Shown in pieces: positions 8,684 through 17,166 of a stretch of DNA of 64,000 nucleotides. The stretch lies in assembly GCA_002373505.1 (NCBI GenBank), contig DFKE01000014.1, positions 62,001 through 126,000 of the forward strand, in the 5' to 3' direction. A program made the translations under genes and the position numbers. Source of the DNA: Bacteroidales bacterium UBA3653. Lineage in GTDB: Bacteria; Bacteroidota; Bacteroidia; Bacteroidales; Paludibacteraceae. Every line of letters starts with the position of its first letter. The stretch's first letter is position 1. Under the pieces are notes generated by a model. That model did not search any database. It saw nothing but the letters and a program-made list of their open reading frames with translations, and was not told where the DNA came from.

Positions 8684-9250
8684 TTATTCTGCAGCACTTT
8701 CTTCTGCAGGAGCCTCGCCTTTAGCCTCTGCCTCAGCGGCAGCAGCCTCCTGTGCAGCCTCTTGAGCGGCAGCAGCGAGCGCAGCGTCAGCAGCAGCACG
8801 CTTCTCAGCGATAGCAGCAGCTTTAGCCTTGTTGGTCTCAATCTCCTGGTTGTGAAGAGCCTTTGCTGCAGCAGCTTTCTTGTCTGCCTCAGCCTGGCTG
8901 ATCTTGCCATTCTTAGCATCTTTCTGCGCTTTCCAAGCCTCGAAGCGGCGTTGAGCCTCTTCCTCGCTGAAAGCACCTTTGGCTACACCGCCTTGCAAGT
9001 GTTTGCAGAGGAGTACACCTTCGTTAGAAAGGATCGTACGTACGGTGTCTGTCGGTTGAGCACCTACGCCTACCCAGTACAGGGCACGCTCGAAGTTGAG
9101 CACTACGGTTGCAGGGTTGGTGTTCGGGTTGAACGAACCGAGACGTTCGATAAATTTGCCGTCACGCGGCGAGCGGCTGTCTGCTACTACGATGTGGTAG
9201 AAAGCATAGTCTTTGTGACCATAACGAGCCAAACGAATCTTTGTTGCCAT
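8684..9250 (-). CDS. rpsP: 30S ribosomal protein S16
   Basis: The first 90 residues are a standard S16 (MATKIRLARYGHKDYAFYHI, VVADSRSPRDGKFIERLGSF, NPNTNP, ERALYWVGVGAQPTDTVR). S16 stabilises the central part of the 30S body during assembly. The remaining half is an alanine-, lysine- and glutamate-rich tail (KAAAAKALHNQE, AAAQEAAQEAAAAEAEAKG). Long tails of this kind are usual for S16 of Bacteroidetes, and they make the protein 188 residues against about 80 in E. coli. The gene stands alone between a terminator and its own promoter. Confidence 0.97.
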   Translation of the reverse strand: MATKIRLARYGHKDYAFYHIVVADSRSPRDGKFIERLGSFNPNTNPATVVLNFERALYWVGVGAQPTDTVRTILSNEGVLLCKHLQGGVAKGAFSEEEAQRRFEAWKAQKDAKNGKISQAEADKKAAAAKALHNQEIETNKAKAAAIAEKRAAADAALAAAAQEAAQEAAAAEAEAKGEAPAEESAAE

Positions 9251-9338
9251 TTGTTTTTGTTTGTTTTGTGGGCGGTGAATTACACGAATTCTTGCCCGGG
9301 TTAATAATTAATGACGTGCTTTTTACTCGAAAAAGCCT

Positions 9339-9371
9339 GCAAAATTACTGCTTTTTTTTGACATACGCAAA
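9339..9371 (-). promoter_or_regulatory. rpsP promoter
   Basis: On the minus strand TTTG (9371-9368), a 20-base spacer and TAATTTTGC (9347-9339) match the Bacteroidetes consensus. The untranslated leader is about 80 bases, and no known ribosomal leader motif was recognised in it. Confidence 0.75.
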
Positions 9372-9660
9372 TAAAAAGTGGGAAAAACGTCTTTTCGGCG
9401 CGTTTTTTCCAAAAAATAAAAGTTTGTCAACTTGCTCATTTACAACAAATAGTAAAATAGATATAAGGGGCAATACCTATGCATCTCGGAGGCATTACCT
9501 ATGCAATAGCGGTGTCCAAACTTCCTTGAGATACCCCACCATCTCTCGAAAACGGTTCGATAATGGTTCGAGAATGAGTGCTAAATGAGTCGTAAATGAG
9601 TCGTAAAAGTTGCAGAAAAAGCAAGAAATAATGACAAATCAAGGAAAGTATCTATTATTT
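9372..9660. other. Gene-free spacer with short direct repeats
   Basis: No gene is seen here. A 22-base period repeats GGCAATACCTATGCA (9469-9483) as GGCATTACCTATGCA (9491-9505). Further on, AATGAGTCGTA recurs with a 12-base period (about 9573-9606). Confidence 0.7.
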
Positions 9661-9693
9661 TTTGTATATCTCAAAAAAAAGTTGTAAATTTGC
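9661..9693 (+). promoter_or_regulatory. Promoter of cca-parE
   Basis: TTTG at 9661-9664, 20 bases, then TAAATTTGC at 9685-9693. The likely ATG is at 9710. Confidence 0.8.
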
Positions 9694-9709
9694 ACGCTAA
9701 TTTGTGCAA

Positions 9710-11254
9710 ATGAGGATCACAGACCCCAAAATAGAGCAACCTATCCTGCATCTGATCGGCGAAGAAGCCGACCGGTTGGGGCTGGAGTGCTATGTCATCG
9801 GCGGCTGGGTAAGGGACCTGTTTCTGCATAGACCGAGCGACGACATAGATGTGGTAGTAGTTGATAACCCCCTCCAACTCCCCCTCAAGGGGAGAGAAAA
9901 GGAAGATGGACGCTCGGGAATAGGTATCCTGTTGGCAGAGGCGGTGGCAAAGCGGCTGGGAAAAGGTGCGCATCTCGCTGTCTTCAAGACCTACGGTACC
10001 GCGCAGGTGAAGTACAACAGTCGAAAGTCAAAAGTCGAAAGTCAAAAGTCATTAGAGCTGGAGTTCGTCGGTGCGCGCAGAGAGAGTTACCGGCATGACA
10101 GCCGCAACCCCATCGTCGAGGACGGGACTCTGGAGGAAGACCAGAACAGGCGCGATTTCACTATCAACGCCATGGCGATTTGTCTTAATTCAGACCGCTA
10201 CGGCGAGTTGCTGGATCCGTTTGACGGAATGGGAGACTTGGAGCGGTGTATCATCCGGACGCCGCTGGATCCGGATATTACGTTCAGCGACGACCCGCTG
10301 CGTATGATGCGCGCCATCCGTTTTGCCACGCAATTAGGATTCAACCTTGACGGCGAGACCTTCGATGCCATCGCCCGCAATAAAGAGCGCATCGGCATCA
10401 TCACCAAAGAGCGGATTGCGGAGGAACTGAACAAGATCATGCTGAGCCGCCGTCCTTCGGAGGGCTGGATTTTGCTGGACAAGACAGGTCTGCTGCCGCT
10501 CATCTTCCCCGAACTGGCGGCACTCAAAGGCGTGGAGGTCAAAGAGGGCCGCGGACACAAGGACGTGTTCTACCACACCCTGAAGGTATTGGACAATGTA
10601 GCGGAGCTACAGAGTAAAGACCGCTTCGCTGACAGAATACAGACCGCTTCGCTGACAGACCGAGATAGTATTTTATGGCTGCGGTGGGCGGCGTTGCTAC
10701 ACGACATAGGCAAGCCGCGGAGCAAGCAGTGGGACCCGCAAGCCGGATGGACATTCCGCAACCACAACTATATAGGCGCTAAGATGGTACCGAAGATCTT
10801 CGCGCGGATGAAACTGCCGCTGAACGAGAAGATGGAGTACGTGAAGAAGATGGTGGACCTGCATATGCGGCCGATCAACCTGATAGAGGACACCGTGACC
10901 GACTCCGCCGTAAGACGGCTGCTCTTCGAAGCCGGAGACGACATAGACGACCTGATGATGCTATGCGACGCAGACATCACCAGCCGCAACGAACAGAAAG
11001 TGGAGCGGTACCACCGCAACTACCGGCTGGTAAGGCAGAAGATGGTGGAACTGGAAGAACGCGACCGGATCCGCAATTTCCAGCCGCCCGTCAACGGCGA
11101 CGAGATCATGCAGATGTTTCATCTTGAACCCTGTTCCCTCGTAGGAGAGATGAAAGCCGCTGTCAAGGACGCTATCCTTGACGGTATCATCCCTAACGAA
11201 TACGAGGCAGCGAAACAATATATCATTGAATTATGGCAGAAGAAAAACATATAG
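9710..11254 (+). CDS. cca: CCA tRNA nucleotidyltransferase (with HD domain)
   Basis: About 514 residues. The enzyme adds or repairs the 3' CCA end of tRNA. The nucleotidyltransferase head has GGWVRDLFL and DDIDVVV (metal aspartates), then RRDFTINAMAI and DDPLRMMRAIRFATQLGF. The HD domain has RWAALLHDIGKP. Three segments look inserted against the Bacteroidetes norm: PLQLPLKGREKEDGR (C-rich palindrome, 9866-9896), SRKSKVESQKS (heptamers, 10020-10054) and QSKDRFADRIQTASLTDRD (a 19-base direct duplication at 10618-10636 and 10641-10659). All keep the frame and fall between conserved motifs. A GTG at 9704 is an alternative start. The end overlaps parE by 22 bases. Confidence 0.95.
   Translation: MRITDPKIEQPILHLIGEEADRLGLECYVIGGWVRDLFLHRPSDDIDVVVVDNPLQLPLKGREKEDGRSGIGILLAEAVAKRLGKGAHLAVFKTYGTAQVKYNSRKSKVESQKSLELEFVGARRESYRHDSRNPIVEDGTLEEDQNRRDFTINAMAICLNSDRYGELLDPFDGMGDLERCIIRTPLDPDITFSDDPLRMMRAIRFATQLGFNLDGETFDAIARNKERIGIITKERIAEELNKIMLSRRPSEGWILLDKTGLLPLIFPELAALKGVEVKEGRGHKDVFYHTLKVLDNVAELQSKDRFADRIQTASLTDRDSILWLRWAALLHDIGKPRSKQWDPQAGWTFRNHNYIGAKMVPKIFARMKLPLNEKMEYVKKMVDLHMRPINLIEDTVTDSAVRRLLFEAGDDIDDLMMLCDADITSRNEQKVERYHRNYRLVRQKMVELEERDRIRNFQPPVNGDEIMQMFHLEPCSLVGEMKAAVKDAILDGIIPNEYEAAKQYIIELWQKKNI
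9866..9896. repeat. C-rich palindromic element, copy 1 (in cca)
   Basis: A C-rich lead is followed by a small inverted repeat around CCCCTCAAGGGG. It is inserted in frame just after the catalytic DID of cca. Confidence 0.85.
10020..10054. repeat. Heptamer array in cca
   Basis: GTCGAAA and GTCAAAA alternate for four perfect 7-base units plus a partial fifth. It is in frame inside cca and encodes a basic and polar stretch. Confidence 0.95.
10618..10659. repeat. Direct duplication in cca
   Basis: AGACCGCTTCGCTGACAGA occurs at 10618-10636 and again at 10641-10659 (23-base period), just ahead of the conserved HD-domain motif. Confidence 0.9.
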
Positions 11255-13209
11255 ACGAAAGTCGAAAGAGAGGTGACGGGTTACGGGTTACCGGTGACAG
11301 GATAGAGCCTGTCGAAAGCTCAGCCGTGGAGTACGGCGAGGCTAACATCATCCACCTCGACGACATGGAGCATATCCGGCGCCGTCCGGGTATGTATATC
11401 GGCAAGTTAGGCGACGGAAGCCACTCGGACGATGGTATCTACGTGCTCATCAAAGAGAGTATCGACAACTCTATCGATGAGTACCGCATGGGCGAAGGCA
11501 AGGTGATTGAAGTAGAGGTCAAAGAGGGGCGTGTGCGTGTACGGGACTACGGACGCGGTATCCCTTTGGGCAAACTGGTGGAGGTTGTCTCGGTGCTCAA
11601 CACCGGCGGCAAATACGACAGCAAGGCGTTTAAGAAATCCGTCGGTCTGAACGGTGTGGGTACCAAAGCTGTCAATGCCCTGTCCTCTTTCTTCGCCGTA
11701 GAATCCTACCGCGAGGGCAAGATGCGCAGGGCGGAGTTCGCGCAAGGCAAACTGACCTCCGACACCGGGATAGTGGACTATAACGGACCGGAGAAACGCG
11801 GTACGATCATCGAGTTTGTGCCCGACGACAGCAAAGGGCTGTTCGAGAACTACCATTTCCGCGACGACTATATCGAGGAACTGCTGCGCAACTACGCCTA
11901 TCTCAACACCGGACTGACACTCGTTTATAACGATAAGAAGTTTGTCTCCAAGAACGGTCTGCTGGACCTGCTGACGGAGAACATGACCGTCTCGCCGCTC
12001 TACCCGATCATTCATATCGTAGGAGAAGATATAGAGATAGCCCTGACGCACACGGACCAGAACGGCGACGAGTACTACTCGTTCGTCAACGGCCAGCATA
12101 CTATCCAGGGCGGAACGCACCAGACCGCTTTCCGCGAAGCCATAGGCAGAACCATCAAAGAGTTCTTCAACAAGAACCAGGAGCTGGCGGACATCCGAAA
12201 CGGCGTAGTGGGCGCTATTGCCATCAACGTAGAAGAACCGGTCTTCGAGAGCCAGACGAAAGTCAAATTAGGCTCCAAAGACATGAGCCCGTCCGGCGGT
12301 ATCTCCGTCAACAAGTTCGTCAATGACTTCGTCAAACAGCAGCTGGACAACTACCTGCACAAGACTCCGCAGACCGTGGAGATCATGCTGCAGAAGATCC
12401 AGGACAGCGAGAAAGAGCGCAAGGCGATAGCAGGCGTGACGAAAGCGGCTCGTGAGCGGGCGAAGAAGAACCTGGTCAACAACCCCAAGTTGCGTGACTG
12501 CCAGATACACCTGAACGACCCCAAGCCGGTGAAGAGCAGCAAGGACGCGGACGACGATCTGAGGCTGGAGAGCTGTATCTTCATCACCGAGGGTCTCTCC
12601 GCATCGGGCTCGATCACCAAGAGCCGCGACGTGCGCACGCAAGCCGTGTTCTCCCTGCGAGGCAAACCGCTTAACTGCTACGGACTGACCAAACAGGTGG
12701 TGTATGAGAACGAGGAGTTCAACTGCCTGCAGTCGGCGCTTAACATAGAAGACGGTCTGGACGAGTTGCGGTACAACAAAGTGATTATTGCTACCGATGC
12801 CGATGTCGATGGTATGCACATACGGCTGCTGATGCTGACCTTCTTCCTGCAGTTCTTCCCCGATTTGGTGAAGAAAGGACACGTCTATATCCTGCAGACT
12901 CCGCTCTTCCGCGTGAAGGACAAGAGCCAGACGATATACTGCTATTCCGAGGAAGAACGCCAGAAAGCAATGGCTAAGATCAAGACGCCGGAGATCACAC
13001 GATTCAAAGGTCTGGGAGAGATCTCACCGGACGAGTTCAAGGGGTTCATCGGTGCCGGTATCCGGCTCGACCAAGTGACGCTGCGCAAGGACGACAATGT
13101 GAAAGAACTGCTGGCTTATTACATGGGCAAGAACACCACCGAGCGGCAGCAGTTCATCATCGACAACCTCGTGATCGAAGAAGACAAGGTGGAGGATTTT
13201 GAAGAGTAG
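11233..13209 (+). CDS. parE: DNA topoisomerase IV subunit B
   Basis: 658 residues. This is the ATPase subunit that, with ParC, unlinks daughter chromosomes. The GHKL domain shows HLDDMEHIRRRPGMYIG, DNSIDEY and the glycine-rich NGVGTKAVNALS. The TOPRIM region shows ITEGLSASGSI and ATDADVDGMHIRLL. The last third ends in the usual TRFKGLGEI motif. The N-terminal extension (residues 8-30, SRKRGDGLRVTGDRIEPVES) is encoded by two successive heptamer arrays and lies ahead of the conserved ATPase fold. It could also be read as GyrB, but length and the Bacteroidetes neighbourhood favour ParE. ParC is not in the window. Confidence 0.9.
   Translation: MAEEKHIDESRKRGDGLRVTGDRIEPVESSAVEYGEANIIHLDDMEHIRRRPGMYIGKLGDGSHSDDGIYVLIKESIDNSIDEYRMGEGKVIEVEVKEGRVRVRDYGRGIPLGKLVEVVSVLNTGGKYDSKAFKKSVGLNGVGTKAVNALSSFFAVESYREGKMRRAEFAQGKLTSDTGIVDYNGPEKRGTIIEFVPDDSKGLFENYHFRDDYIEELLRNYAYLNTGLTLVYNDKKFVSKNGLLDLLTENMTVSPLYPIIHIVGEDIEIALTHTDQNGDEYYSFVNGQHTIQGGTHQTAFREAIGRTIKEFFNKNQELADIRNGVVGAIAINVEEPVFESQTKVKLGSKDMSPSGGISVNKFVNDFVKQQLDNYLHKTPQTVEIMLQKIQDSEKERKAIAGVTKAARERAKKNLVNNPKLRDCQIHLNDPKPVKSSKDADDDLRLESCIFITEGLSASGSITKSRDVRTQAVFSLRGKPLNCYGLTKQVVYENEEFNCLQSALNIEDGLDELRYNKVIIATDADVDGMHIRLLMLTFFLQFFPDLVKKGHVYILQTPLFRVKDKSQTIYCYSEEERQKAMAKIKTPEITRFKGLGEISPDEFKGFIGAGIRLDQVTLRKDDNVKELLAYYMGKNTTERQQFIIDNLVIEEDKVEDFEE
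11273..11300. repeat. Heptamer array in the parE N terminus
   Basis: Four 7-base units (GTGACGG, GTTACGG, GTTACCG, GTGACAG) are preceded by a shorter GTCGAAA-type run. Together they encode the non-conserved N-terminal extension. Confidence 0.9.
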
Positions 13210-13240
13210 GCCCCTCCCAGCCTCCCCCTAAAGGGGAGGA
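13209..13240. repeat. C-rich palindromic element, copy 2 (after parE)
   Basis: C-rich lead plus CCCCCTAAAGGGGAGG inverted repeat, beginning at the last base of the parE stop. It is the only copy found outside coding sequence and could act as a weak terminator. Confidence 0.8.
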
Positions 13241-13255
13241 GAAAAGTAGCACAAA

Positions 13256-13468
13256 ATGAAAGCATTATTAGCATTTATCATAATGGCTGCAGTGATCGTG
13301 ACGCTCATTGAGATCAACGAACGCATCAAAGCCAAGAAGTCTCCCACGAACGAGGCAGAGCCGCTCAAAGAGGACGAGTGCAAAATAAACGAACCCGGGC
13401 AGGAGGACTGCTCGGGTTGTGGTCTAATAGAGGTCTGCGAGAAAGAAGAGAAGAAAAATGGTCGTTAG
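13256..13468 (+). CDS. Small membrane-anchored cysteine-motif protein
   Basis: 70 residues. Residues 3-20 (ALLAFIIMAAVIVTLIEI) form one membrane helix, followed by a charged linker and a cysteine cluster, CSGCGLIEVCEKEEKK. Short Bacteroidales proteins with one helix and a CC/C-x2-C...EVCEK motif are often seen near parE. A metal or redox role is possible but not shown. The stop codon TAG (13466-13468) lies inside a heptamer array, so the last residues NGR come from the repeat. Confidence 0.7.
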   Translation: MKALLAFIIMAAVIVTLIEINERIKAKKSPTNEAEPLKEDECKINEPGQEDCSGCGLIEVCEKEEKKNGR

Positions 13469-13523
13469 TCGTTAGTCGTTGATCGTTATCAATTCTCAAT
13501 TATCAATTATCAATTATCAATTA
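13461..13523. repeat. Nine-unit heptamer array between convergent genes
   Basis: Nine consecutive 7-base units: three GTCGTT(A/G), ATCGTTA, TCAATTC, then four TCAATTA. The word changes along the array without breaking the period. It holds the stop codons of both convergent genes. Confidence 0.95.
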
Positions 13524-14177
13524 CTCTCTCACCGTAATGTGGAAACAAGACTGTTTCCATTCGTACTTGACGTAGATCTTTCCCGCCCGCTGATGGTTCA
13601 ACAGCACTTGTCCCAGAACCAGTTTCAAGTTATCCTCATGCATGTACGCACGCGTCTGCGTTACCTTATCATATCGCATGTACGCGAGGTCGAAGGTTGT
13701 GCCGTAGCAATGGCAGGACCGGGTGACGGAGTTGATGTTTCCGCTCCGTTGCAGGTATTTGATGTCCTCCTGCGTACGGAGCACGGAAGTCACGTAGAAC
13801 CGATAATGCGGCAGGTTGTTGCGTGACAGGATGTCCGCCCATTCGGCTCCGATAGCATCCAGTTCGCGTTTGGCGGAAGGAATCAAGAAAGGCACCGAGT
13901 GGGTCAAACTATCTACGATATAATTCTCGTTGGTCTTAATCTCCACCAGCTGATGGCGCATCTTTGCCGCGTCCTTCCGGTTCTCGGGCGGACGAGACAA
14001 GCCGATACGCGAAGCTACTTCGTGCTGCTTCGCCTGCAGGTCGTTGAACTTCGCCTTGTAGCTGAATGTCCTGCCGGGATACCAGACGAGGCTGTCCTCT
14101 GTGACGACCGTCTCTTGCGTCTGGTGAGAGCAAGAGATTAAAGGAATGAAGAGTAAAGAATAAAGACTTAAATGCAT
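13521..14177 (-). CDS. DUF5715-family lipoprotein (peptidase-like)
   Basis: 218 residues from the ATG at 14177. The signal peptide reads MHLSLYSLLFIPLISC, with a lipobox ending at Cys16, so the mature protein should be a lipoprotein. The C-terminal domain has HYRFYVTSVLRTQED and RSCHCYGTTFDLAYMRYD. This matches the S-H-x-x-G-x-x-x-D zinc-ligand pattern of M15/VanY-type carboxypeptidases, which DUF5715 members resemble, so a cell-wall role is likely. An upstream in-frame ATG at 14255 would add 26 charged residues and overlap cysS. The 14177 start gives the better signal peptide. The stop lies in the shared heptamer array. Confidence 0.75.
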   Translation of the reverse strand: MHLSLYSLLFIPLISCSHQTQETVVTEDSLVWYPGRTFSYKAKFNDLQAKQHEVASRIGLSRPPENRKDAAKMRHQLVEIKTNENYIVDSLTHSVPFLIPSAKRELDAIGAEWADILSRNNLPHYRFYVTSVLRTQEDIKYLQRSGNINSVTRSCHCYGTTFDLAYMRYDKVTQTRAYMHEDNLKLVLGQVLLNHQRAGKIYVKYEWKQSCFHITVRE

Positions 14178-14240
14178 CAGCAGGCGCAAACAAGTCTTTA
14201 CTCTTTGAACACGGCAGTCTTTATTCTTTATTCTATATAG
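14140..14240. repeat. Heptamer units of the TTCTTTA type
   Basis: AGAGTAA/AGAATAA/AGACTTA units near 14148-14170 and GTCTTTA/TTCTTTA units near 14217-14240. The first group encodes part of the hydrophobic core of the DUF5715 signal peptide. Confidence 0.75.
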
Positions 14241-15729
14241 ACCACTCAAAGCCATCCTTGGTGTCTTTGATTTGGAAGCCGAGCGCCGTCAGTTCGTTAC
14301 GGATCTTATCGGATGTTGCCCAGTCCTTGTTTTGTTTTGCTTGCAGACGGATGCCAAGGAGCAGATCTACAGCTCCGTGGAAAGCAGATAGCTGATGGCT
14401 GACGGCTGATGGCTGATCGCCATTCTCGCCAAGCCGCAATCCTAAAATGTCAATGGCGTAGGTCTGCCATACCTCGCGCAGTTCGTTCAGATCAGCCTCG
14501 CTGATCGTCCCTTTGCCGTCATGGACGGTGTTGATCGCTTTCACCGAGTCAAACAGGGCTGCAATGACGAAAGGCGTATTCAGATCGTCGTCCATCGCTT
14601 CGGCGCAACGCTGACGGAGAGAAGCCTCTCCACGACCACCCCCTAAAAGGGAGGGAGTTGTCTCCGCTGATGGTTTTATCTTCAGCAGGCGGCTATATGC
14701 CTCTTGCAGACGCTGCAGACCCTTCTCAGCAGCCTCCAATGCTTCGGACGAGAAGTCCACCGTGGAGCGGTAGTGAGCCTGAAGGATGAAGAAACGGATG
14801 ACCATCGGACCGAACGGCTTGCTCAACAACTCATGCTTACCGCTGAAGAACTGCTCAAGGGTAATGAAGTTGTTATAACTCTTGCCCATTTTCTTGCCGG
14901 CGATAGTGATCATGTTATTGTGCATCCAGTAATGCACCGACTCATGTCCCAGCGCCGCACAGCTCTGCGCTATCTCCGCTTCGTGGTGCGGGAAGATCAG
15001 ATCCAGACCGCCACCGTGGATATCAAACTTCTCTCCGAGGTACTTGGTACCCATCGTAGAGCACTCCATATGCCATCCCGGAAAACCTTCGCTCCACGGG
15101 CTGGGCCAGTGCATGATATGCTCGGGACTTGCCTTCTTCCAGAGGGCAAAGTCATAACTATGCTTTTTCTCGGACTGTCCGTCCAGTTCGCGGGTCTCGG
15201 TGACAATATCGTTCAGGTTACGTCCAGAGAGTTTGCCGTAAGGGTAGTCTTTGGCGTACTTCTCCACGTCCATATAGACGGAGCCGTTGGAAACATAGGC
15301 ATAGCCCTTGTCCAGAATCTTCTGCACAAACGCTATCTGCTCGATGATATGTCCCGAAGCGTGCGGCTCGATGGACGGCGGCAGGACGTTCAGCGCCGCC
15401 ATATCTCGGTGGTAGCGGTTGGTATAGTATTGCACTACCTCCATCGGCTCCAGTTGTTCCAGACGGGCTTTCTTAGCAATCTTGTCCTCGCCCTCGTCCG
15501 CGTCGTGCTCCAAGTGTCCCACATCGGTGATATTGCGCACGTAGCGCACTTTGTACCCCAGGTGCATCAGATAGCGGTAGAGCACATCGAATGTAATCGC
15601 CGGACGGGCGTGTCCCAGATGGGCGTCACCGTACACAGTGGGCCCGCAGACATACATGCCCACGTGCCCCTCGTGCAGCGGTTTGAATGTTTCCTTTAGT
15701 CGTGTTAATGAATTATAAATTTCTAACAT
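14233..15729 (-). CDS. cysS: Cysteinyl-tRNA synthetase
   Basis: 498 residues, a class I synthetase charging tRNA-Cys. Seen are the CGPTVYGDAHLGHARPAI segment with zinc cysteine and HIGH-type HLGH, WHMECSTM with further zinc ligands, and the KMSKS-type KKMGKSYNN. Two stretches in the C-terminal helical part are repeat-encoded and in frame: PSLLGGGRGEASL (C-rich palindrome, 14621-14658) and GDQPSAVSHQLSAFHGA (heptamers, 14387-14421). Both lie outside the catalytic domain and replace loops, so activity is probably kept. It follows nagB by 26 bases and sits in a minus-strand run. Confidence 0.97.
   Translation of the reverse strand: MLEIYNSLTRLKETFKPLHEGHVGMYVCGPTVYGDAHLGHARPAITFDVLYRYLMHLGYKVRYVRNITDVGHLEHDADEGEDKIAKKARLEQLEPMEVVQYYTNRYHRDMAALNVLPPSIEPHASGHIIEQIAFVQKILDKGYAYVSNGSVYMDVEKYAKDYPYGKLSGRNLNDIVTETRELDGQSEKKHSYDFALWKKASPEHIMHWPSPWSEGFPGWHMECSTMGTKYLGEKFDIHGGGLDLIFPHHEAEIAQSCAALGHESVHYWMHNNMITIAGKKMGKSYNNFITLEQFFSGKHELLSKPFGPMVIRFFILQAHYRSTVDFSSEALEAAEKGLQRLQEAYSRLLKIKPSAETTPSLLGGGRGEASLRQRCAEAMDDDLNTPFVIAALFDSVKAINTVHDGKGTISEADLNELREVWQTYAIDILGLRLGENGDQPSAVSHQLSAFHGAVDLLLGIRLQAKQNKDWATSDKIRNELTALGFQIKDTKDGFEWSI
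14387..14421. repeat. Heptamer array in cysS
   Basis: Units GATAGCT, GATGGCT, GACGGCT, GATGGCT and GATCGCC, in frame, encoding a polar loop in the C-terminal region of the synthetase. Confidence 0.93.
14621..14658. repeat. C-rich palindromic element, copy 3 (in cysS)
   Basis: C-rich lead followed by CCCCCTAAAAGGGAGGG, in frame in cysS and encoding a glycine-rich stretch. Confidence 0.85.
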
Positions 15730-15755
15730 AATCGAAAGTCAAAAGACTGCTCCGT

Positions 15756-16565
15756 TCAGAGAAGCGTTTTGGGATCGAGGTTGTTTTTCTCGATGTCCTT
15801 GAAATACTTGAAGGTACCTACTTTGAGTTCGTCGCAAGCGGCTTCGTCGCAGACGATGATACCGTGCTGGTGCATCTGAAGCGCAGAGACAGTCCACATG
15901 TGGCTGATCGGTTCCTCGATAGCGTGCTGCAGCGCGCGGGCTTTGTTATGACCATTGACCATAATGAGCACTTCCTGTGCATCCATGACGGTCCCTACAC
16001 CTACGGTGAGGGCTGTCTTAGGCACCTTATTGACATCATTGTCGAAGAATCGGCTGTTAGCAATGATCGTATCGGTGGTCAGCTCTTTCTTGCGGGTGCG
16101 GCTGGAGAGAGAAGAACCCGGCTCGTTGAAGGCTATATGTCCGTCCGGACCGATACCGCCGAGGAACAGATGAATACCTCCGTAGTTCCTGATTTTCTCT
16201 TCATACCGTGCGCATTCCGCTGCCAGATCGGCTGCATTGCCATTCAGGATGTTCACATTCTCCTTGCGGATGTCAATATGGCTGAAGAAATTATTCCACA
16301 TGAAACTATGATAACTCTCCGGGTGCTCTTCCGGCAGGTTGACATACTCGTCCATATTGAAGGTGACTACATTGCGGAAGGACACTTTTCCCTCTTGGTT
16401 CAGCTTGATAAGCGCCTTATACATACCAAGCGGCGAACTGCCTGTCGGCAGACCCAACACAAACGGAGCCCCCTCTTTAGGTCCGAACTCATTGATTCGT
16501 TTTGCTACATAGTTCGCAGCCCACTGACTCAGCAGGTCATACGAAGGTTCGATAATTACACGCAT
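15756..16565 (-). CDS. nagB: Glucosamine-6-phosphate deaminase
   Basis: 269 residues, the full length of the family. The enzyme converts glucosamine 6-phosphate to fructose 6-phosphate and ammonia, linking amino-sugar use to glycolysis. Conserved stretches are LGLPTGSSPLGMYKALI, VTFNMDEYVNLPEEHPESY, GGIGPDGHIAFNEPGSSLSS and TVGVGTVMDAQEV. It lies between cysS (26 bases) and a thioredoxin-like lipoprotein gene (37 bases). The second spacer is an octamer repeat of the TTTTCACA type. The gene itself has no inserted repeats. Confidence 0.97.
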   Translation of the reverse strand: MRVIIEPSYDLLSQWAANYVAKRINEFGPKEGAPFVLGLPTGSSPLGMYKALIKLNQEGKVSFRNVVTFNMDEYVNLPEEHPESYHSFMWNNFFSHIDIRKENVNILNGNAADLAAECARYEEKIRNYGGIHLFLGGIGPDGHIAFNEPGSSLSSRTRKKELTTDTIIANSRFFDNDVNKVPKTALTVGVGTVMDAQEVLIMVNGHNKARALQHAIEEPISHMWTVSALQMHQHGIIVCDEAACDELKVGTFKYFKDIEKNNLDPKTLL

Positions 16566-16602
16566 AGGATTTATTCGTTTTCACATTTTCTTATTTTCAC
16601 AT

Positions 16603-17154
16603 TTATTCACCGAGAAGGATTTCCGCCAACTCCGGTTCCTCCGGGTTGACAGCAACAATCTCACCCTCGCGGTCGATCAGTACGGTGAAGGGGATATACT
16701 CCACTCCGTATTTATCGGAACACGGGTGCTCCTCATCCTCCCGCATCTGAAGCCAAGGCATCTGCTCTTCCTGGAGTGCTACGCGCCAAGCCATAGCGTC
16801 TTGATCGACAGAGCAACTGAGTATCTGCAGATGTCCCTCCGGCTGCGAAGCATAGATCTCTTTGAGCACGGGGATGAAACGGCGGCACGGTCCGCACCAG
16901 CTTGCCCAGAAATCAAGCAATACATAGTCGGTCTTGCCTACCACCTCGCTCAGGGACAACTCCTCGCCTTCCGGCGTGAGAGCGGTGATATCAGTGTAGG
17001 CGTTCTCACTCGCTGCTTCTGCTACTTGCTCCTGAGCCTGTTCCTGCTCTTGAGACTCTGCGGCTTGCTCAGCCGGTTTCTTGGTACAGCCGATTAATAA
17101 GGTACAAAGGGACAAAGTACCAAGTACCAAGGAATGATAGATTTTCTTTTTCAT
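16603..17154 (-). CDS. Thioredoxin-fold lipoprotein (TlpA/ResA-like)
   Basis: 183 residues. MKKKIYHSLVLGTLSLCTLLIGC is a lipoprotein signal with the lipobox cysteine at residue 23. A glutamate/glutamine-rich linker follows, then a TlpA-type domain with FWASWCGPCRRFIPVL (CxxC) and the cis-proline loop YIPFTVLIDREG. It should act in the periplasm as a thiol-disulfide reductase. The h-region of the signal peptide (SLVLGTLSLC) is encoded by the 7/8-base array at 17101-17132, whose word recurs inside aroC. Twelve bases separate it from glgB upstream, so it is probably co-transcribed. Confidence 0.88.
   Translation of the reverse strand: MKKKIYHSLVLGTLSLCTLLIGCTKKPAEQAAESQEQEQAQEQVAEAASENAYTDITALTPEGEELSLSEVVGKTDYVLLDFWASWCGPCRRFIPVLKEIYASQPEGHLQILSCSVDQDAMAWRVALQEEQMPWLQMREDEEHPCSDKYGVEYIPFTVLIDREGEIVAVNPEEPELAEILLGE
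17101..17132. repeat. 7/8-base array encoding a signal peptide core
   Basis: GGTACAAA, GGGACAAA, GTACCAA, GTACCAA, GG. On the minus strand this encodes the hydrophobic core of the lipoprotein signal peptide. Confidence 0.9.
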
Positions 17155-17166
17155 TGTTGTATTGTT

